From: Xanthobacteraceae bacterium
GTDB lineage: Bacteria > Pseudomonadota > Alphaproteobacteria > Rhizobiales > Xanthobacteraceae
Length of the DNA: 64,000 bases
Direction of reading: 5' to 3'
Assembly: GCA_028290465.1 (NCBI GenBank)
Contig: JAQGJU010000149.1
Location: 1-64,000, forward strand
Positions 36,590 to 45,787 of this stretch are shown in pieces (position 1 is the first letter of the stretch; each line of letters begins with the position of its first letter). Position numbers and translations under genes: made by a program. The notes under the pieces were generated by a model. That model was not told where the DNA came from. It worked only from the letters and a program-made list of their open reading frames with translations, and ran no database searches.

Positions 36590-37873
36590 TTAGCCCTTGG
36601 CCTGCTCCCGTTCCACCGCGCGCCAGCCGATGTCGCGGCGGCAGAAACCGCCCGGCCAACGGATGCGGTCGACGGCCTGATAAGCCAACGCCTGCGCTTC
36701 GGCGACGGTCTTGGCCGTGGCCGTGACGTTGAGCACACGGCCGCCGATCGCCAGGATCTTGCCGCCCTCGGCTTTGGTGCCGGCGTGAAAGATCTCGACG
36801 CCCTCGACCGCGCCAGCCTCGTCCAGGCCTTCGATGACCGAGCCTTTGTCGTAGGCGCCCGGATAGCCGTTGGCGGCCATCACCACGGTGAGCGCCGCGT
36901 CGCCATACCAGCGCAGATCGAAATTCTTCAGCATGCCGTCGCGCGACGCCAGCAGCGCCGGCAGGATGTCCGACATCATCCGCAGCATCAAGACCTGGGT
37001 TTCCGGATCGCCGAACCGGGCATTGTATTCGATCAGCTTCGGGCCATCCCGGGTGATCATCAGGCCGGCGAACAGCACGCCCTTGAACGGCGCGCCCATC
37101 GCGGCCATCGCCCGCATGGTCGGATGGATGATTTCATCCATCACGCGCTGGGTCATGTCAGGCGTCATGATGGGTGCCGGAGAATAAGCGCCCATACCGC
37201 CGGTGTTCGGCCCTTTGTCGCCGTCGAACACGCGCTTGTGGTCCTGCGCCGACGCGAAGGCGATCGCAGTCGTGCCGTCGCATAGCGCGAAGAACGAAGC
37301 CTCTTCGCCCTCAAGAAATTCCTCGACTACGACTTCGGCGCCGGCCGCGCCAAGCTCGCCGCCGAACATCATGTCGATCGCGGCTGTGGCTTCATCGACC
37401 GTCATTGCCACCACGACGCCCTTGCCGGCCGCGAGGCCGTCCGCCTTCACGACGATCGGCGCCCCCTGCTGGCGCGCATAGTCTTTTGCGGGCTCGGGCG
37501 CGGTGAAGCGCTCATAGGCGGCGGTCGGGATATTGTTGGCCCGGCACAGATCCTTGGTGAAGCCCTTGGAGCCTTCCAACTGAGCGGCCGCCTTGCTCGG
37601 GCCGAATGCCTTGATGCCGGCGATTTCCAGGTCATCGACGATGCCGGCGCACAGCGGTGCTTCCGGTCCGACCACGACGAAGTCGATGTTCTGCGCCCGG
37701 CAGAACGCGATCACGGCCGCATGTTCGGCGATATCCAGCGCGACGCATTCGGCCTCGCGCGCGATGCCGGCATTGCCGGGCGCGCAGAACAATTTGTCGG
37801 TCAGCGGGCTGCCGGCGATCTTCCACGCCAGCGCATGTTCGCGGCCGCCGGAGCCGAGGAGGAGGATGTTCAT
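36590..37873 (-). CDS. purD: Phosphoribosylamine-glycine ligase
   Basis: ATP-grasp enzyme of purine synthesis joining glycine to phosphoribosylamine. It begins [20 protein letters not shown] and shows [38 protein letters not shown] and [14 protein letters not shown]. About 427 residues. The C-terminal [16 protein letters not shown] is normal. It starts the minus-strand run through dehalogenase, kinase and patatin. Confidence 0.96.
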   Translation of the reverse strand: MNILLLGSGGREHALAWKIAGSPLTDKLFCAPGNAGIAREAECVALDIAEHAAVIAFCRAQNIDFVVVGPEAPLCAGIVDDLEIAGIKAFGPSKAAAQLEGSKGFTKDLCRANNIPTAAYERFTAPEPAKDYARQQGAPIVVKADGLAAGKGVVVAMTVDEATAAIDMMFGGELGAAGAEVVVEEFLEGEEASFFALCDGTTAIAFASAQDHKRVFDGDKGPNTGGMGAYSPAPIMTPDMTQRVMDEIIHPTMRAMAAMGAPFKGVLFAGLMITRDGPKLIEYNARFGDPETQVLMLRMMSDILPALLASRDGMLKNFDLRWYGDAALTVVMAANGYPGAYDKGSVIEGLDEAGAVEGVEIFHAGTKAEGGKILAIGGRVLNVTATAKTVAEAQALAYQAVDRIRWPGGFCRRDIGWRAVEREQAKG

Positions 37874-37965
37874 TCGGGGCTTTCCGCGAGGACAATTTGT
37901 CCTTGGGGTGTACCATGCCAAACTCGGCCGGCAACCCCATTACGGGTCCTAAGGGGTCGGGCCGC

Positions 37966-38904
37966 CTACCCCAAATACCGCGCATTGGCCCAGACGCCGC
38001 TACGCACTAGGTCGCGGACCGTTTCGCGCAGCTTGGCGATCAGGTCGGACACAAAGGCCGACGGCTGCGCCCCATGCGGCGTCGCGATGGCGATGGTCGC
38101 GGTCAGGGCCGGACGCTCGATCGGGATGGCCCGCAGCAATCCGCGCGCGACCTCTTCGCGCACCGCCGACGCGGCGATCACGCTGTAGCCGAGGCCGCGT
38201 GATACCAACTGCTTGGTCAGGCCGACGCTGTCGACCTCGAACAGAATGCTCAGGTTGACGCCGTGCTGCACGGCGGCCTGTTCGAGCAGGCGTCGGTTGT
38301 TATGCGGCAGGCTCGGCATGATCAGCGGCAAGTCTGCCAGATCGCGGATGCGCAGATGTGGGCGCGGATCGGCGCGGCCGCCGCGACGTGTCGGTGGGCC
38401 GATCACCACCATGCGCTCGGTCAGCACCGGCACGGTTTCGATGGCTTGCAGCGGTGGCGGATTATGCAGCAGCGCGACGTCGATGCGGCGGTCGAGCAGC
38501 CATTCCTGCAGCGAGGTACTGATGCCCTCGCGGATGTGCAGCGACACCAGCGGCCAGTCGGCCCGGAAGCGCTCGATCACCGGCGGCACCACGAGGAGGC
38601 CCGCGGCCGGCGGCACGCCGAGCGCCGCATGGCCGATCGGCGCCGCGACTTTGGCTTTCACCTGATCGCTGCTTTGGCGCACCAGATGGTCGATGGCTTC
38701 GGCGTTCTTGAGAAAGCTCGATCCGGCCTCGGTCAGCCGGATGCCGCGGCCATGACGGACCAGCAGGTCGACGCCAAGTTCCTTTTCCAGTTTACGAACC
38801 TTGCGGCTCAGCGCCGGCTGCGCGATGCGCAGTTCAAGCGCCGCGCCGCTGAAGCTGCCGCTGCGCGCCACCTGGGCGAAATAACGGATTTCGCGTAATT
38901 CCAT
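37966..38904 (-). CDS. LysR-family transcriptional regulator (cassette II)
   Basis: About 312 residues. It starts MELREIRYFAQVARSGSFSG with the helix-turn-helix LRIAQPALSRKVRKLEKELG and then an effector domain (GHAALGVPPAAGLLVVPPVI onward) of the CbbR/NAC-like class. It is divergent from a Bug gene at 39052, and a consensus LTTR box lies between them at 38919-38933, close to its own start, so it is likely autoregulated and the regulator of the plus-strand cassette. The ATG at 38904 gives the standard N-terminus. Confidence 0.92.
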   Translation of the reverse strand: MELREIRYFAQVARSGSFSGAALELRIAQPALSRKVRKLEKELGVDLLVRHGRGIRLTEAGSSFLKNAEAIDHLVRQSSDQVKAKVAAPIGHAALGVPPAAGLLVVPPVIERFRADWPLVSLHIREGISTSLQEWLLDRRIDVALLHNPPPLQAIETVPVLTERMVVIGPPTRRGGRADPRPHLRIRDLADLPLIMPSLPHNNRRLLEQAAVQHGVNLSILFEVDSVGLTKQLVSRGLGYSVIAASAVREEVARGLLRAIPIERPALTATIAIATPHGAQPSAFVSDLIAKLRETVRDLVRSGVWANARYLG

Positions 38905-38918
38905 GCCAGTCTCCGGCC

Positions 38919-38933
38919 ATGCCGATCCGGCAT
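38919..38933. promoter_or_regulatory. LTTR box (T-N11-A with dyad symmetry)
   Basis: ATGCCGATCCGGCAT: arms ATGCCG and CGGCAT around ATC, with T38920 and A38932 exactly eleven bases apart. It lies 15 bases before the LysR start and 119 bases before the Bug start, the usual place of a LysR recognition site in a divergent promoter. Confidence 0.7.
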
Positions 38934-39051
38934 AGCTTGGTGGTGTCAAAAGGTTTTTGTCAAATCGGCCGCCGAGGCCCAAGATGCCGGCAGCGTTCGA
39001 CCAGAGACGCAGGCGTCCGACGACGCCGACGGGAACGCTCAGGAGAAGCCG

Positions 39052-40047
39052 ATGAAGCGCGCCTCACGAATTCGGTTCGGCCACCTTCCGTTGGGTGCCG
39101 CGCTATTTGGTCTTGTGCTGCTGGCGCCCGCGTTGGCCGTTGCGCAGGAGTTCCCCAACAAAGCCATCAAGCTGATCGTGCCGTTCCCGGCCGGAGGTCC
39201 GAACGACATCATCGCGCGGGTCGTCGGCCAGCGCATGTCGGAAATTCTCAAGCAGCCCATCGTGATCGACAACCGCGGCGGCGCCGGCGGCATTCTGGGC
39301 ACCGACATGGTCGCGAAGTCCGACCCTGACGGCTACACGATCGGGGTGACCAGCGCCGGCGCGCTCGCTATCAGCTTCAGCCTGCAGGAAAAGGTGCCGT
39401 ACGATTCGGCCAAGAACCTGCAAGCGATCACGCTGGTCGCGACGGTGCCGGAACTGCTGGTGGTCGCCACCAATGTGCCGGCCAACAATCTGAAAGACCT
39501 GATCGCGATGGCGAAGGCCAAGCCGGGCACGATGAACTTCGCGTCGTCCGGTCCCGGCAGCATGCCGCATCTGGCCGGCGAGATGTTCAAGATCACGGCC
39601 GGCATCGACATCACGCATGTGCCGTATCGCGGCGCGGCGCCGGCCGTGAACGATCTACTGGCCCAGCAGGTGCAGATGGTGTTTCTCGATCTGCCGGTGC
39701 TGTTGCCGCAGGTCACAGCCGGCAAGCTGAAGCCGATTGCGGTCGCGACATCGAAGCGCGTGCCGTCGCTGCCGGACGTGCCGACCACGGCCGAAGCCGG
39801 CATGCCGGAGGTTCAGGCCGAGAATTGGTACGGTATGGTGGCGGCTGCCGGTACGCCGCCCGCCATCGTGGCCAAGCTGCATAGCGCCGCCGTCGAAGCG
39901 ATGCGCAGCTCGGACGTCAAGGAAAAGCTGGCCGCGCAAGGCGCCACCCTGGTCGGCAATTCGCCCGAGGAATTCGGCGCCTTCATCAAGAGCGAAATCG
40001 AGAAATGGGCAAAGGTCGTCAAGGCCGCCAACATCAAGATCAACTAA
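39052..40047 (+). CDS. Bug/TctC-family periplasmic solute-binding protein (cassette II, first)
   Basis: 331 residues. The signal peptide (MKRASRIRFGHLPLGAALFG..., cleaved after AVAQ) leads to EFPNKAIKLIVPFPAGGPND, the family's first ligand loop, followed by VIDNRGGAGGILG and HVPYRGAAPAVND. It probably captures a small organic acid in the periplasm. No TctAB partner is present. It is the first gene after the LTTR box and precedes the alpha/beta hydrolase by 40 bases. Confidence 0.93.
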   Translation: MKRASRIRFGHLPLGAALFGLVLLAPALAVAQEFPNKAIKLIVPFPAGGPNDIIARVVGQRMSEILKQPIVIDNRGGAGGILGTDMVAKSDPDGYTIGVTSAGALAISFSLQEKVPYDSAKNLQAITLVATVPELLVVATNVPANNLKDLIAMAKAKPGTMNFASSGPGSMPHLAGEMFKITAGIDITHVPYRGAAPAVNDLLAQQVQMVFLDLPVLLPQVTAGKLKPIAVATSKRVPSLPDVPTTAEAGMPEVQAENWYGMVAAAGTPPAIVAKLHSAAVEAMRSSDVKEKLAAQGATLVGNSPEEFGAFIKSEIEKWAKVVKAANIKIN

Positions 40048-40087
40048 TCGATGGCGGCGTCACTCTTACATTGTTCGTGATCCGCTG

Positions 40088-40921
40088 ATGGCGCAGCCCG
40101 GCATGGTGTTCACCGGCGGTGAGGCTCCCAACCTGCGCTATGCGCGGGAAGGGCGCGGCCCGCGCCGGCTGGTTCTGCTGCACGAGATGGGCGGCAATCT
40201 CGAAAGCTGGGATGCGGTCGTGCCGCTGCTGGCCGACGGTTTCACCACGTTGCGTTACGATCAGCGCGGCGCCGGCTGCTCCGAAAAACCGCGTGCGCCG
40301 TTCACCTATGACGATCATGTCGACGACCTGGAACGCGTGATCGCGGCGAGCGGCTTTGAAGCTCCGTTCGCGATTTGCGGGATCGCGGTCGGCGCCGCCA
40401 TCGCGGTGGCCTATGCGCGGCGTCATCCGCAGACGATATCGGCGCTGGTGCTGTGCTCGCCGGCGCTGTCGGTCGACGCCACGCAGCAACGCTTCCTGGC
40501 CGAACGCTCCGAGGCGGCGCGGCGCGACGGCATGCGGGCCATCGTCGATGCCAGTCTGGCGCGGTCCTATCCGGAGCAATTGCGTGGCGACCTTGCCACG
40601 TTTGAAACTTACCGCGCGGCTTTCCTGGCCAACGACCCGGTCTGTTACGCGCATGCCAATGCGGCGCTGGCCGGTGCCGACATGGAGCCGGCGCTGCGCG
40701 AAATCGCATCGCCGTGTCTTGTGCTGGCCGGCCGCCATGATCTGGTGCGCCCGCCGGAGCAGGTGCGCGCGATGGCATCGCGGTTGCACGGCGCCGCCTT
40801 CGCAGTGATCGACAGCGGGCATATCATGGCCGTGCAGGCGCCGCACGAACTGGCGGCGGCAATAAGCGGGCATTGTCTCGCGCACACGAACGTCGCGGCG
40901 GAGAAAACCGATGCCGGATAA
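40088..40921 (+). CDS. Alpha/beta hydrolase lacking the nucleophilic serine
   Basis: 277 residues, most like 3-oxoadipate enol-lactonase/MhpC proteins (LVLLHEMGGNLESWDAV, LRYDQRGAGCSEKP). The nucleophile elbow reads CGIAVGAA, with Ala100 where the family has Ser; D218 (GRHDLVRPP) and H245 (DSGHIMAV) of the triad are retained. Ordinary serine hydrolysis is therefore not expected. It may act by water or acid/base catalysis, as some cofactor-free oxygenases of this fold can without the triad, or be a binding protein. Cys97 lies near the elbow. It overlaps the next gene by 11 bases, implying a shared pathway. Confidence 0.82.
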   Translation: MAQPGMVFTGGEAPNLRYAREGRGPRRLVLLHEMGGNLESWDAVVPLLADGFTTLRYDQRGAGCSEKPRAPFTYDDHVDDLERVIAASGFEAPFAICGIAVGAAIAVAYARRHPQTISALVLCSPALSVDATQQRFLAERSEAARRDGMRAIVDASLARSYPEQLRGDLATFETYRAAFLANDPVCYAHANAALAGADMEPALREIASPCLVLAGRHDLVRPPEQVRAMASRLHGAAFAVIDSGHIMAVQAPHELAAAISGHCLAHTNVAAEKTDAG

Positions 40922-41516
40922 CAAAGCGCTGCTGCTCGTCACCATGGAGCCGTCCGCCGGATTCGAGGACGAATTCAACGACTGGTACGACACCGAGCAT
41001 TTCCCGCAGCGCATGGGCTTGCCGGGTTTCGAGACCGGCTCGCGCTGGGCCTGTCTGTCGGGTTGGCCGCGCTGGCTGGCGATCTATGACGTGGCGTCGC
41101 GCGCCGCGCTCGAGACGCCGGAATATCTGGCGGTGTCGCTGGCCAATGCGACGCCGTGGTCGAAACGCGTGGCCGCCAGGACCACGGGTCGGATGCGGAT
41201 CGTTGCCGATCAGATCGCGCCGGGCGCCGCGCTCGCGTTGCCGTTACAGCAGGTGTCGCGGTTGCTGATGGCGCGCTATCCGGGCGTCGCAAAGCCGGTC
41301 GAAGCCGCCAAGCAATTGCGCGACACGGCGGCTATAATTCCGGGCCACACGCAAACGCGTGTGTTTGAAGGCGAAGCCGAAGCCGGCCGCGACCTCTGGC
41401 TGCTTGCCGAGTTTGACCGGCCGATGTCGCTAGAACGTGTGACGGACGCGCTCGGCTCCGTCGACGGCATCGGTGCCAACCTGTTCAATCTATACGCGCC
41501 GTATTGGCGCAAATGA
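40911..41516 (+). CDS. Dimeric alpha/beta-barrel (EthD-like) protein of unknown function
   Basis: 201 residues. The N-terminal half (ALLLVTMEPSAGFEDEFNDW then YDTEHFPQRMGLPGFETGSR) is the ferredoxin-like half-barrel with the W/Y-x-x-x-H-x-P pattern typical of EthD and DUF4286-like proteins; a second similar half follows after about residue 110, so the chain may form the barrel by itself. Such folds include small isomerases and decomposers of pathway intermediates. It overlaps the preceding hydrolase by 11 bases. No catalytic assignment is safe. Confidence 0.7.
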   Translation: MPDNKALLLVTMEPSAGFEDEFNDWYDTEHFPQRMGLPGFETGSRWACLSGWPRWLAIYDVASRAALETPEYLAVSLANATPWSKRVAARTTGRMRIVADQIAPGAALALPLQQVSRLLMARYPGVAKPVEAAKQLRDTAAIIPGHTQTRVFEGEAEAGRDLWLLAEFDRPMSLERVTDALGSVDGIGANLFNLYAPYWRK

Positions 41517-41668
41517 ACGTGCAGCGCTCCCGTCGATAATGCCGGTCTGCCTTGCATTCCCTGATTTCGCTTGTGCCAGCCGCGCCGCTGTTGCATGGCG
41601 GAGATGGCCTATAGGAGCGTCGGCATAAGACGCGGTTTCATGGGCCAGGCAGGAACCCAGGGAGCGTC

Positions 41669-42679
41669 ATGCGCTATATCGATGCGTTCAATCATTATTT
41701 TCCGAAGCGTTTCTTCGACGGCGTGCTGGAAACGCCCGCCAGCCAGAAGGATATGGGCAAGCGGGTGCGCGGCATCCCGGCGCTGTACGATCTCGACGCC
41801 CGGATGCGCATCGTCGACGGGTTCCAGGACTATTCGCAGATCCTGTCGCTCGGCATGCCGGCGATCGACCGGCTGTGGGGACCGGAAGACGCGCCCGAAT
41901 GGGCCAAGATCGGCAATGACGGCCTCGCCGAGTTGGTCGCCAAGCATCCCGACCGGTTTCCGGGCTGGGCCGCGTCGCTGCCGATGAATGCGCCGGAAGC
42001 CGCGGTGCGCGAGGTCGAGCGCGCGGCCGCGAACGGCGCCAACGCCATCCAACTGCATACCAATGTCGACGGCGCTCCGCTCGACGAGGACCGCTTCTGG
42101 CCGATCTTTGAGGCCATCGAGAAGACCGGCAAGCCGATCCTGCTGCATCCGATCCGGACGCGCGAAATGGCGGACTACCGCAACGAGAAGGTGTCGAAAT
42201 ACGAGATCAACAGCGTGATCGGCTGGCCGTTCGAAACCGGCGCGGCGCTGGCCCGGCTGGTGTTCTCCGGCATCATCGACACCTATCCGGGCCTGAAGGT
42301 GATCTCGCACCATCTCGGCGGCATCATTCCGTATTTCGAGGGCCGCGTCGGCCATTCCTGGGACCAACTCGGTTCTCGCACCTCGGACGAGGACTATGCG
42401 TCGATCCTGACGCGGCTGAAAAAGCGCCCGTTCGACTATTTCAAGGAGTTCTACGGCGATACCGCACTGGCCGGCGCCAAGGGCCCGACGATTTGCGGCA
42501 TCTCGTTCTTCACCCCGGACCGGGTGTTGTTCGCGTCCGATTGCCCGTTCGATCCCGAAAAAGGCACCGGCTACATCCGGGCGACCATCGCGGTGATGGA
42601 ATCGCTCGATCTGTCGCAAGACGACATGGAGAAAATCTGCCATCGTAACGCCGAGAAGATGTTCGGCCTCAAGCCGTAA
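41669..42679 (+). CDS. ACMSD-like amidohydrolase with altered metal site
   Basis: 336 residues, amidohydrolase_2 group that includes aminocarboxymuconate-semialdehyde decarboxylase and gamma-resorcylate decarboxylase. The N-terminal HxH motif reads DAFNHYFP, i.e. F7 instead of the first His, H9 retained. Other ligand positions are present: H160 in ILLHPIR, H214/H215 in SHHLGG, and D291 in ASDCPFDPE. The family removes carboxylate groups or hydrolyses lactones and amides in aromatic degradation. It follows the EthD-like gene by 152 bases and precedes a Bug gene by 21, so it may be transcribed with either. Confidence 0.85.
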   Translation: MRYIDAFNHYFPKRFFDGVLETPASQKDMGKRVRGIPALYDLDARMRIVDGFQDYSQILSLGMPAIDRLWGPEDAPEWAKIGNDGLAELVAKHPDRFPGWAASLPMNAPEAAVREVERAAANGANAIQLHTNVDGAPLDEDRFWPIFEAIEKTGKPILLHPIRTREMADYRNEKVSKYEINSVIGWPFETGAALARLVFSGIIDTYPGLKVISHHLGGIIPYFEGRVGHSWDQLGSRTSDEDYASILTRLKKRPFDYFKEFYGDTALAGAKGPTICGISFFTPDRVLFASDCPFDPEKGTGYIRATIAVMESLDLSQDDMEKICHRNAEKMFGLKP

Positions 42680-42700
42680 TAATAATACCGGAGGAAACCC

Positions 42701-43681
42701 ATGCGACATCTCGTGCTGCGCGCTACGCTGCTCGCGCTGGCGGCCCTGGCAACGCTGCCGACCGCATTGCCGGCAGCAGCGCAGGACTACCCGAACCGCG
42801 CCATCCGGTTGCTGGTCCCAATCCCGCCCGGCGGCGCGCCCGACATCGCCGCGCGGCTGCTCGGCAATGCGCTGACCGGTGCGCTCGGCCAACCGGTGGT
42901 GGTCGAGAACCGCACGGGTGCCAACGGCAACATCGCGGCGGACGCAGCCGCCAAGGCGGTGCCGGACGGCTACACCCTGCTGCTCGGCGCTGACTCCGGC
43001 TTCGTGATCAATCCGCATGTCTATGCGAAGCTGACCTTCGATCCGCTGAAGGATCTGATCCCGGTCGCCAGCGTCGCCACCAACCAGTTCATGCTGGCGG
43101 TGCATCCGTCGGTGCCGGCCAAGACCCTGAAGGAATTCGTCGACTACGCGCGCAAGACCGAGCCGCCGCTGGCTTACGCGTCGGGCGGCAATGGCAGCCA
43201 GCATCAATTGGCGATGGAGATGCTGCGCCAGCGCGCCGACATCAAGCTGCTGCATGTGCCGTTCCGCGGCGGCGCGCCGGCCGCGACCGCGACCATCGCG
43301 GGCGAGACCAAGGCGTTGTTCGCCGGTGCGTCGAGCACCGGTCAATTCGATTCCGGCCACCTGCGTCCGATTGCCTCCAGCGGCAAGCAGCGCTCCAAGA
43401 GGTTCCCGGATGTGCCGACCATCGGCGAGACCTATCCGGGCTATTCGGTCGACATCTGGCTCGGCCTGTTCGCGCCGGCCGGCACGCCGGAGCCGATCGT
43501 GACGCGGCTGCGCACCGAGGTGAAGAAGCTGTTGGCCTCGGAGGAGTTCGTCAGCAAGCTGCGGGTCTCCGGCAGCCTCGAACCGTTGGACCTTTCGCCG
43601 CAGGAATTTTCCGACCTGATCCGCAGCGACTACGAAAAATACGGCGCGCTGGTGAAGTCGATCGGCATCAAGCTGGACTGA
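42701..43681 (+). CDS. Bug/TctC-family periplasmic solute-binding protein (cassette II, second)
   Basis: 326 residues with a signal peptide ending PAAAQ and then DYPNRAIRLLVPIPPGGAPD, VVVENRTGANGNIAAD and HVPFRGGAPAATA. A strong GGAGG seven bases before the ATG indicates efficient translation. It closes cassette II, giving that cassette two different Bug receptors. Ligand unknown. Confidence 0.93.
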   Translation: MRHLVLRATLLALAALATLPTALPAAAQDYPNRAIRLLVPIPPGGAPDIAARLLGNALTGALGQPVVVENRTGANGNIAADAAAKAVPDGYTLLLGADSGFVINPHVYAKLTFDPLKDLIPVASVATNQFMLAVHPSVPAKTLKEFVDYARKTEPPLAYASGGNGSQHQLAMEMLRQRADIKLLHVPFRGGAPAATATIAGETKALFAGASSTGQFDSGHLRPIASSGKQRSKRFPDVPTIGETYPGYSVDIWLGLFAPAGTPEPIVTRLRTEVKKLLASEEFVSKLRVSGSLEPLDLSPQEFSDLIRSDYEKYGALVKSIGIKLD

Positions 43682-43719
43682 GCTTGCGTTGAGGTCTTCG
43701 CGAACGATGCGCTTTCCCA

Positions 43720-43866
43720 CTCCCCGCGTGCGGGGAGAGGGTGCCGAGCCGCGAAGCGGCGAGGCGGGTGAGGGGGCGTTGAGACAGCGCTCTGTGGAGC
43801 GCCCCCTCACCCGACTTGCTCGCGAGGCGCTCGCAAGTCGACCTCTCCCCGCACGCGGGGAGAGGT
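43720..43866. repeat. Long imperfect inverted repeat upstream of xseA
   Basis: ctccccgcgtgcggggagag (from 43720) is mirrored by ctctccccgcacgcggggag (from 43843), and cgggtgagggggc (about 43765-43777) pairs with gccccctcacccg (43801-43813). Each end is itself a small hairpin. It lies between the second Bug gene and xseA and belongs to the same repeat family as 45575-45775. Confidence 0.8.
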
Positions 43867-43912
43867 GAAGTCGCGCCATGACGGCCTGGGAATGACCGTG
43901 TAGCATCCCCGC

Positions 43913-45565
43913 ATGACCGAGAGAATCATCGGCGCGGCCGCCGAGCCGCCGCGCGTCAATCTGCCGGAATGGACCGTCACCGAACTGTCGGCGGCGCTGA
44001 AGAAGACCGTCGAGGATTCCTACGGTTATGTCCGGGTGCGCGCCGAAGTGTCGGGCTATCGCGGCCCGCACGCGTCCGGCCATTGCTATTTTGCGCTAAA
44101 GGACAGCGGCGCCAAAATCGAAGCCGTGATCTGGAAGGGCGTGCTCGGCCGCATGCGGTTCAAGCCCGAGGAAGGCCTCGAGGTCATCGCGACCGGCAAG
44201 CTCACGACCTTCCCCGGCCAGTCGAAATACCAGATCGTGGTCGAAAGCCTGGAGCCGGCCGGCGTCGGCGCCCTGATGGCGCTGCTCGAAGAGCGCAAGA
44301 AAAAGCTCGCGGCCGAAGGCCTGTTCGACGAAGCGCGCAAACAACTGCTGCCTTTTCTGCCGGACGTGATCGGCGTCGTGACCTCGCCGACCGGCGCGGT
44401 CATCCGCGACATTCTGCATCGGCTTGCGGATCGCTTTCCGCGTAGCGTGCTGGTGTGGCCGGTGCGGGTGCAGGGCGAAGGCTCGGCCGCCGAGGTCGCC
44501 AACGCGATCAACGGATTCAACGCGCTGTTGGAGAATGGCCGGATTCCCCGGCCCGACCTCATCATCGTCGCGCGCGGCGGTGGCTCGCTTGAGGATCTCT
44601 GGTCGTTCAACGAAGAGATCGTGGTGCGGGCCGCGGCCGACAGCATGATCCCGCTGATATCGGCGGTCGGCCACGAGACCGACATCACGCTGATCGATTT
44701 TGCGTCCGACCGCCGCGCGCCGACGCCGACGGCGGCGGCCGAAATGGCGGTGCCGGTGCGGGCCGAACTGATCGGCACCATCGACGGCTTGGCGCGCCGC
44801 GCGCTGTCATGCTGGCTGCGCGGCATCGAATATCGCCGCAGCGAATTGCGCGCCGCGATGCGGGCGCTGCCGAACGCCGAAGCGCTGCTGGCGATCCCGC
44901 GTCAGCGTGTCGACGGCGCGTCGGAGCGCTTGCCGCGCGCGCTGATTGCCAATGCGCAGGTGCATCGCCGGCAATTCGCCCAACTCGCCGCGCATCTGAC
45001 GCCGCGTGTGCTGCGCCAGCAGGTGCATCAGGAAGTCGCTCGGCTTGAGGGCTTCAGCCTGCGGATCGCCCAGTGCACGCGCGTCCATGCCGAGCGGCGC
45101 CGCGAACGGCTGCAGAGTGTAGCGCTGCGCTTGGTCGCGGCTCGGCAGTCGAACGTCGAGGCCTATCGTAACCGCATCGCTCGCGAGCGCGACCGCATCG
45201 AGGTGCTGCTGCAACGCGCCAACCGCGCCGCGATGGTGCTGGTCGAGCGCCGTGGCGCGCGTCTGGAGCGCGCTGGGCAGTTACTCAATGCGCTGTCGCA
45301 TCGCGGCGTGTTGGCGCGAGGCTTCGCACTGGTGCGCGACGCCGAGGGGCACATGCTGCACGGCGCGGCAGCGGTGGCGCCGGGCACGCGGCTCGATATC
45401 GAGTTTGCCGACGGCCATGTCGGCGCCATCGCCGACGGTACATCGGGCGAGCCTAATCCAGGCGGGTCGAGGCCAGCGGCTTCAGCCGCGCCGAAGCCGG
45501 CGGCGCCCGCCAAGCCGCGCAGCACGGCCGGCGGCCCGGGGCAGGGCAGTCTGTTCGGGGCGTGA
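43913..45565 (+). CDS. xseA: Exodeoxyribonuclease VII large subunit
   Basis: 550-residue nuclease subunit that degrades single-stranded DNA together with XseB. The N-terminal OB fold is [20 protein letters not shown]; the catalytic core has [12 protein letters not shown]-like [40 protein letters not shown] and [17 protein letters not shown]; the C-terminal part is coiled coil. An extra 50-residue Pro/Ala/Gly-rich tail closes the protein. The small subunit is not in the window. Palindromic repeats flank it on both sides. Confidence 0.95.
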   Translation: MTERIIGAAAEPPRVNLPEWTVTELSAALKKTVEDSYGYVRVRAEVSGYRGPHASGHCYFALKDSGAKIEAVIWKGVLGRMRFKPEEGLEVIATGKLTTFPGQSKYQIVVESLEPAGVGALMALLEERKKKLAAEGLFDEARKQLLPFLPDVIGVVTSPTGAVIRDILHRLADRFPRSVLVWPVRVQGEGSAAEVANAINGFNALLENGRIPRPDLIIVARGGGSLEDLWSFNEEIVVRAAADSMIPLISAVGHETDITLIDFASDRRAPTPTAAAEMAVPVRAELIGTIDGLARRALSCWLRGIEYRRSELRAAMRALPNAEALLAIPRQRVDGASERLPRALIANAQVHRRQFAQLAAHLTPRVLRQQVHQEVARLEGFSLRIAQCTRVHAERRRERLQSVALRLVAARQSNVEAYRNRIARERDRIEVLLQRANRAAMVLVERRGARLERAGQLLNALSHRGVLARGFALVRDAEGHMLHGAAAVAPGTRLDIEFADGHVGAIADGTSGEPNPGGSRPAASAAPKPAAPAKPRSTAGGPGQGSLFGA

Positions 45566-45574
45566 TCTTCTTCA

Positions 45575-45775
45575 CCTCTCCCCGCGAAGTCGGATTATCC
45601 GACTTCGCTACTTTACATGACGATCTCGGGTAAACCCGAGATCGTTGCGGGGAAAGGTCGACTTCTGAGCGCAGCGAAGAAGTCGGGTGAGGGGGCCTCT
45701 CAGCAGTGCTCCCCCTCACCCGGCTCGCGTAAGAACACTCGCCATCCTCTCCCCGCACGCGGGGCGAGGGTTACG
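45575..45775. repeat. Composite palindromic element downstream of xseA
   Basis: The CTCCCCGC...GCGGGG framework of the 43.7-kb repeat is present but its left unit is interrupted by two perfect hairpins: gcgaagtcgga/tccgacttcgc (45584-45594 with 45598-45608, loop tta) and cgatctcggg/cccgagatcg (45621-45630 with 45635-45644, loop taaa). gtgagggggc/ccccctcac follow near 45687 and 45711. It separates the convergent xseA and chemoreceptor genes and may serve as a bidirectional transcription barrier. Confidence 0.75.
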
Positions 45776-45787
45776 CAGCATTCGCGT

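Noticed and set aside
41609-44083. Long open frame antisense to the amidohydrolase, Bug gene and repeat (about 824 codons).
   Set aside because: It runs across two well-supported genes and a palindromic repeat with no protein-like signature.
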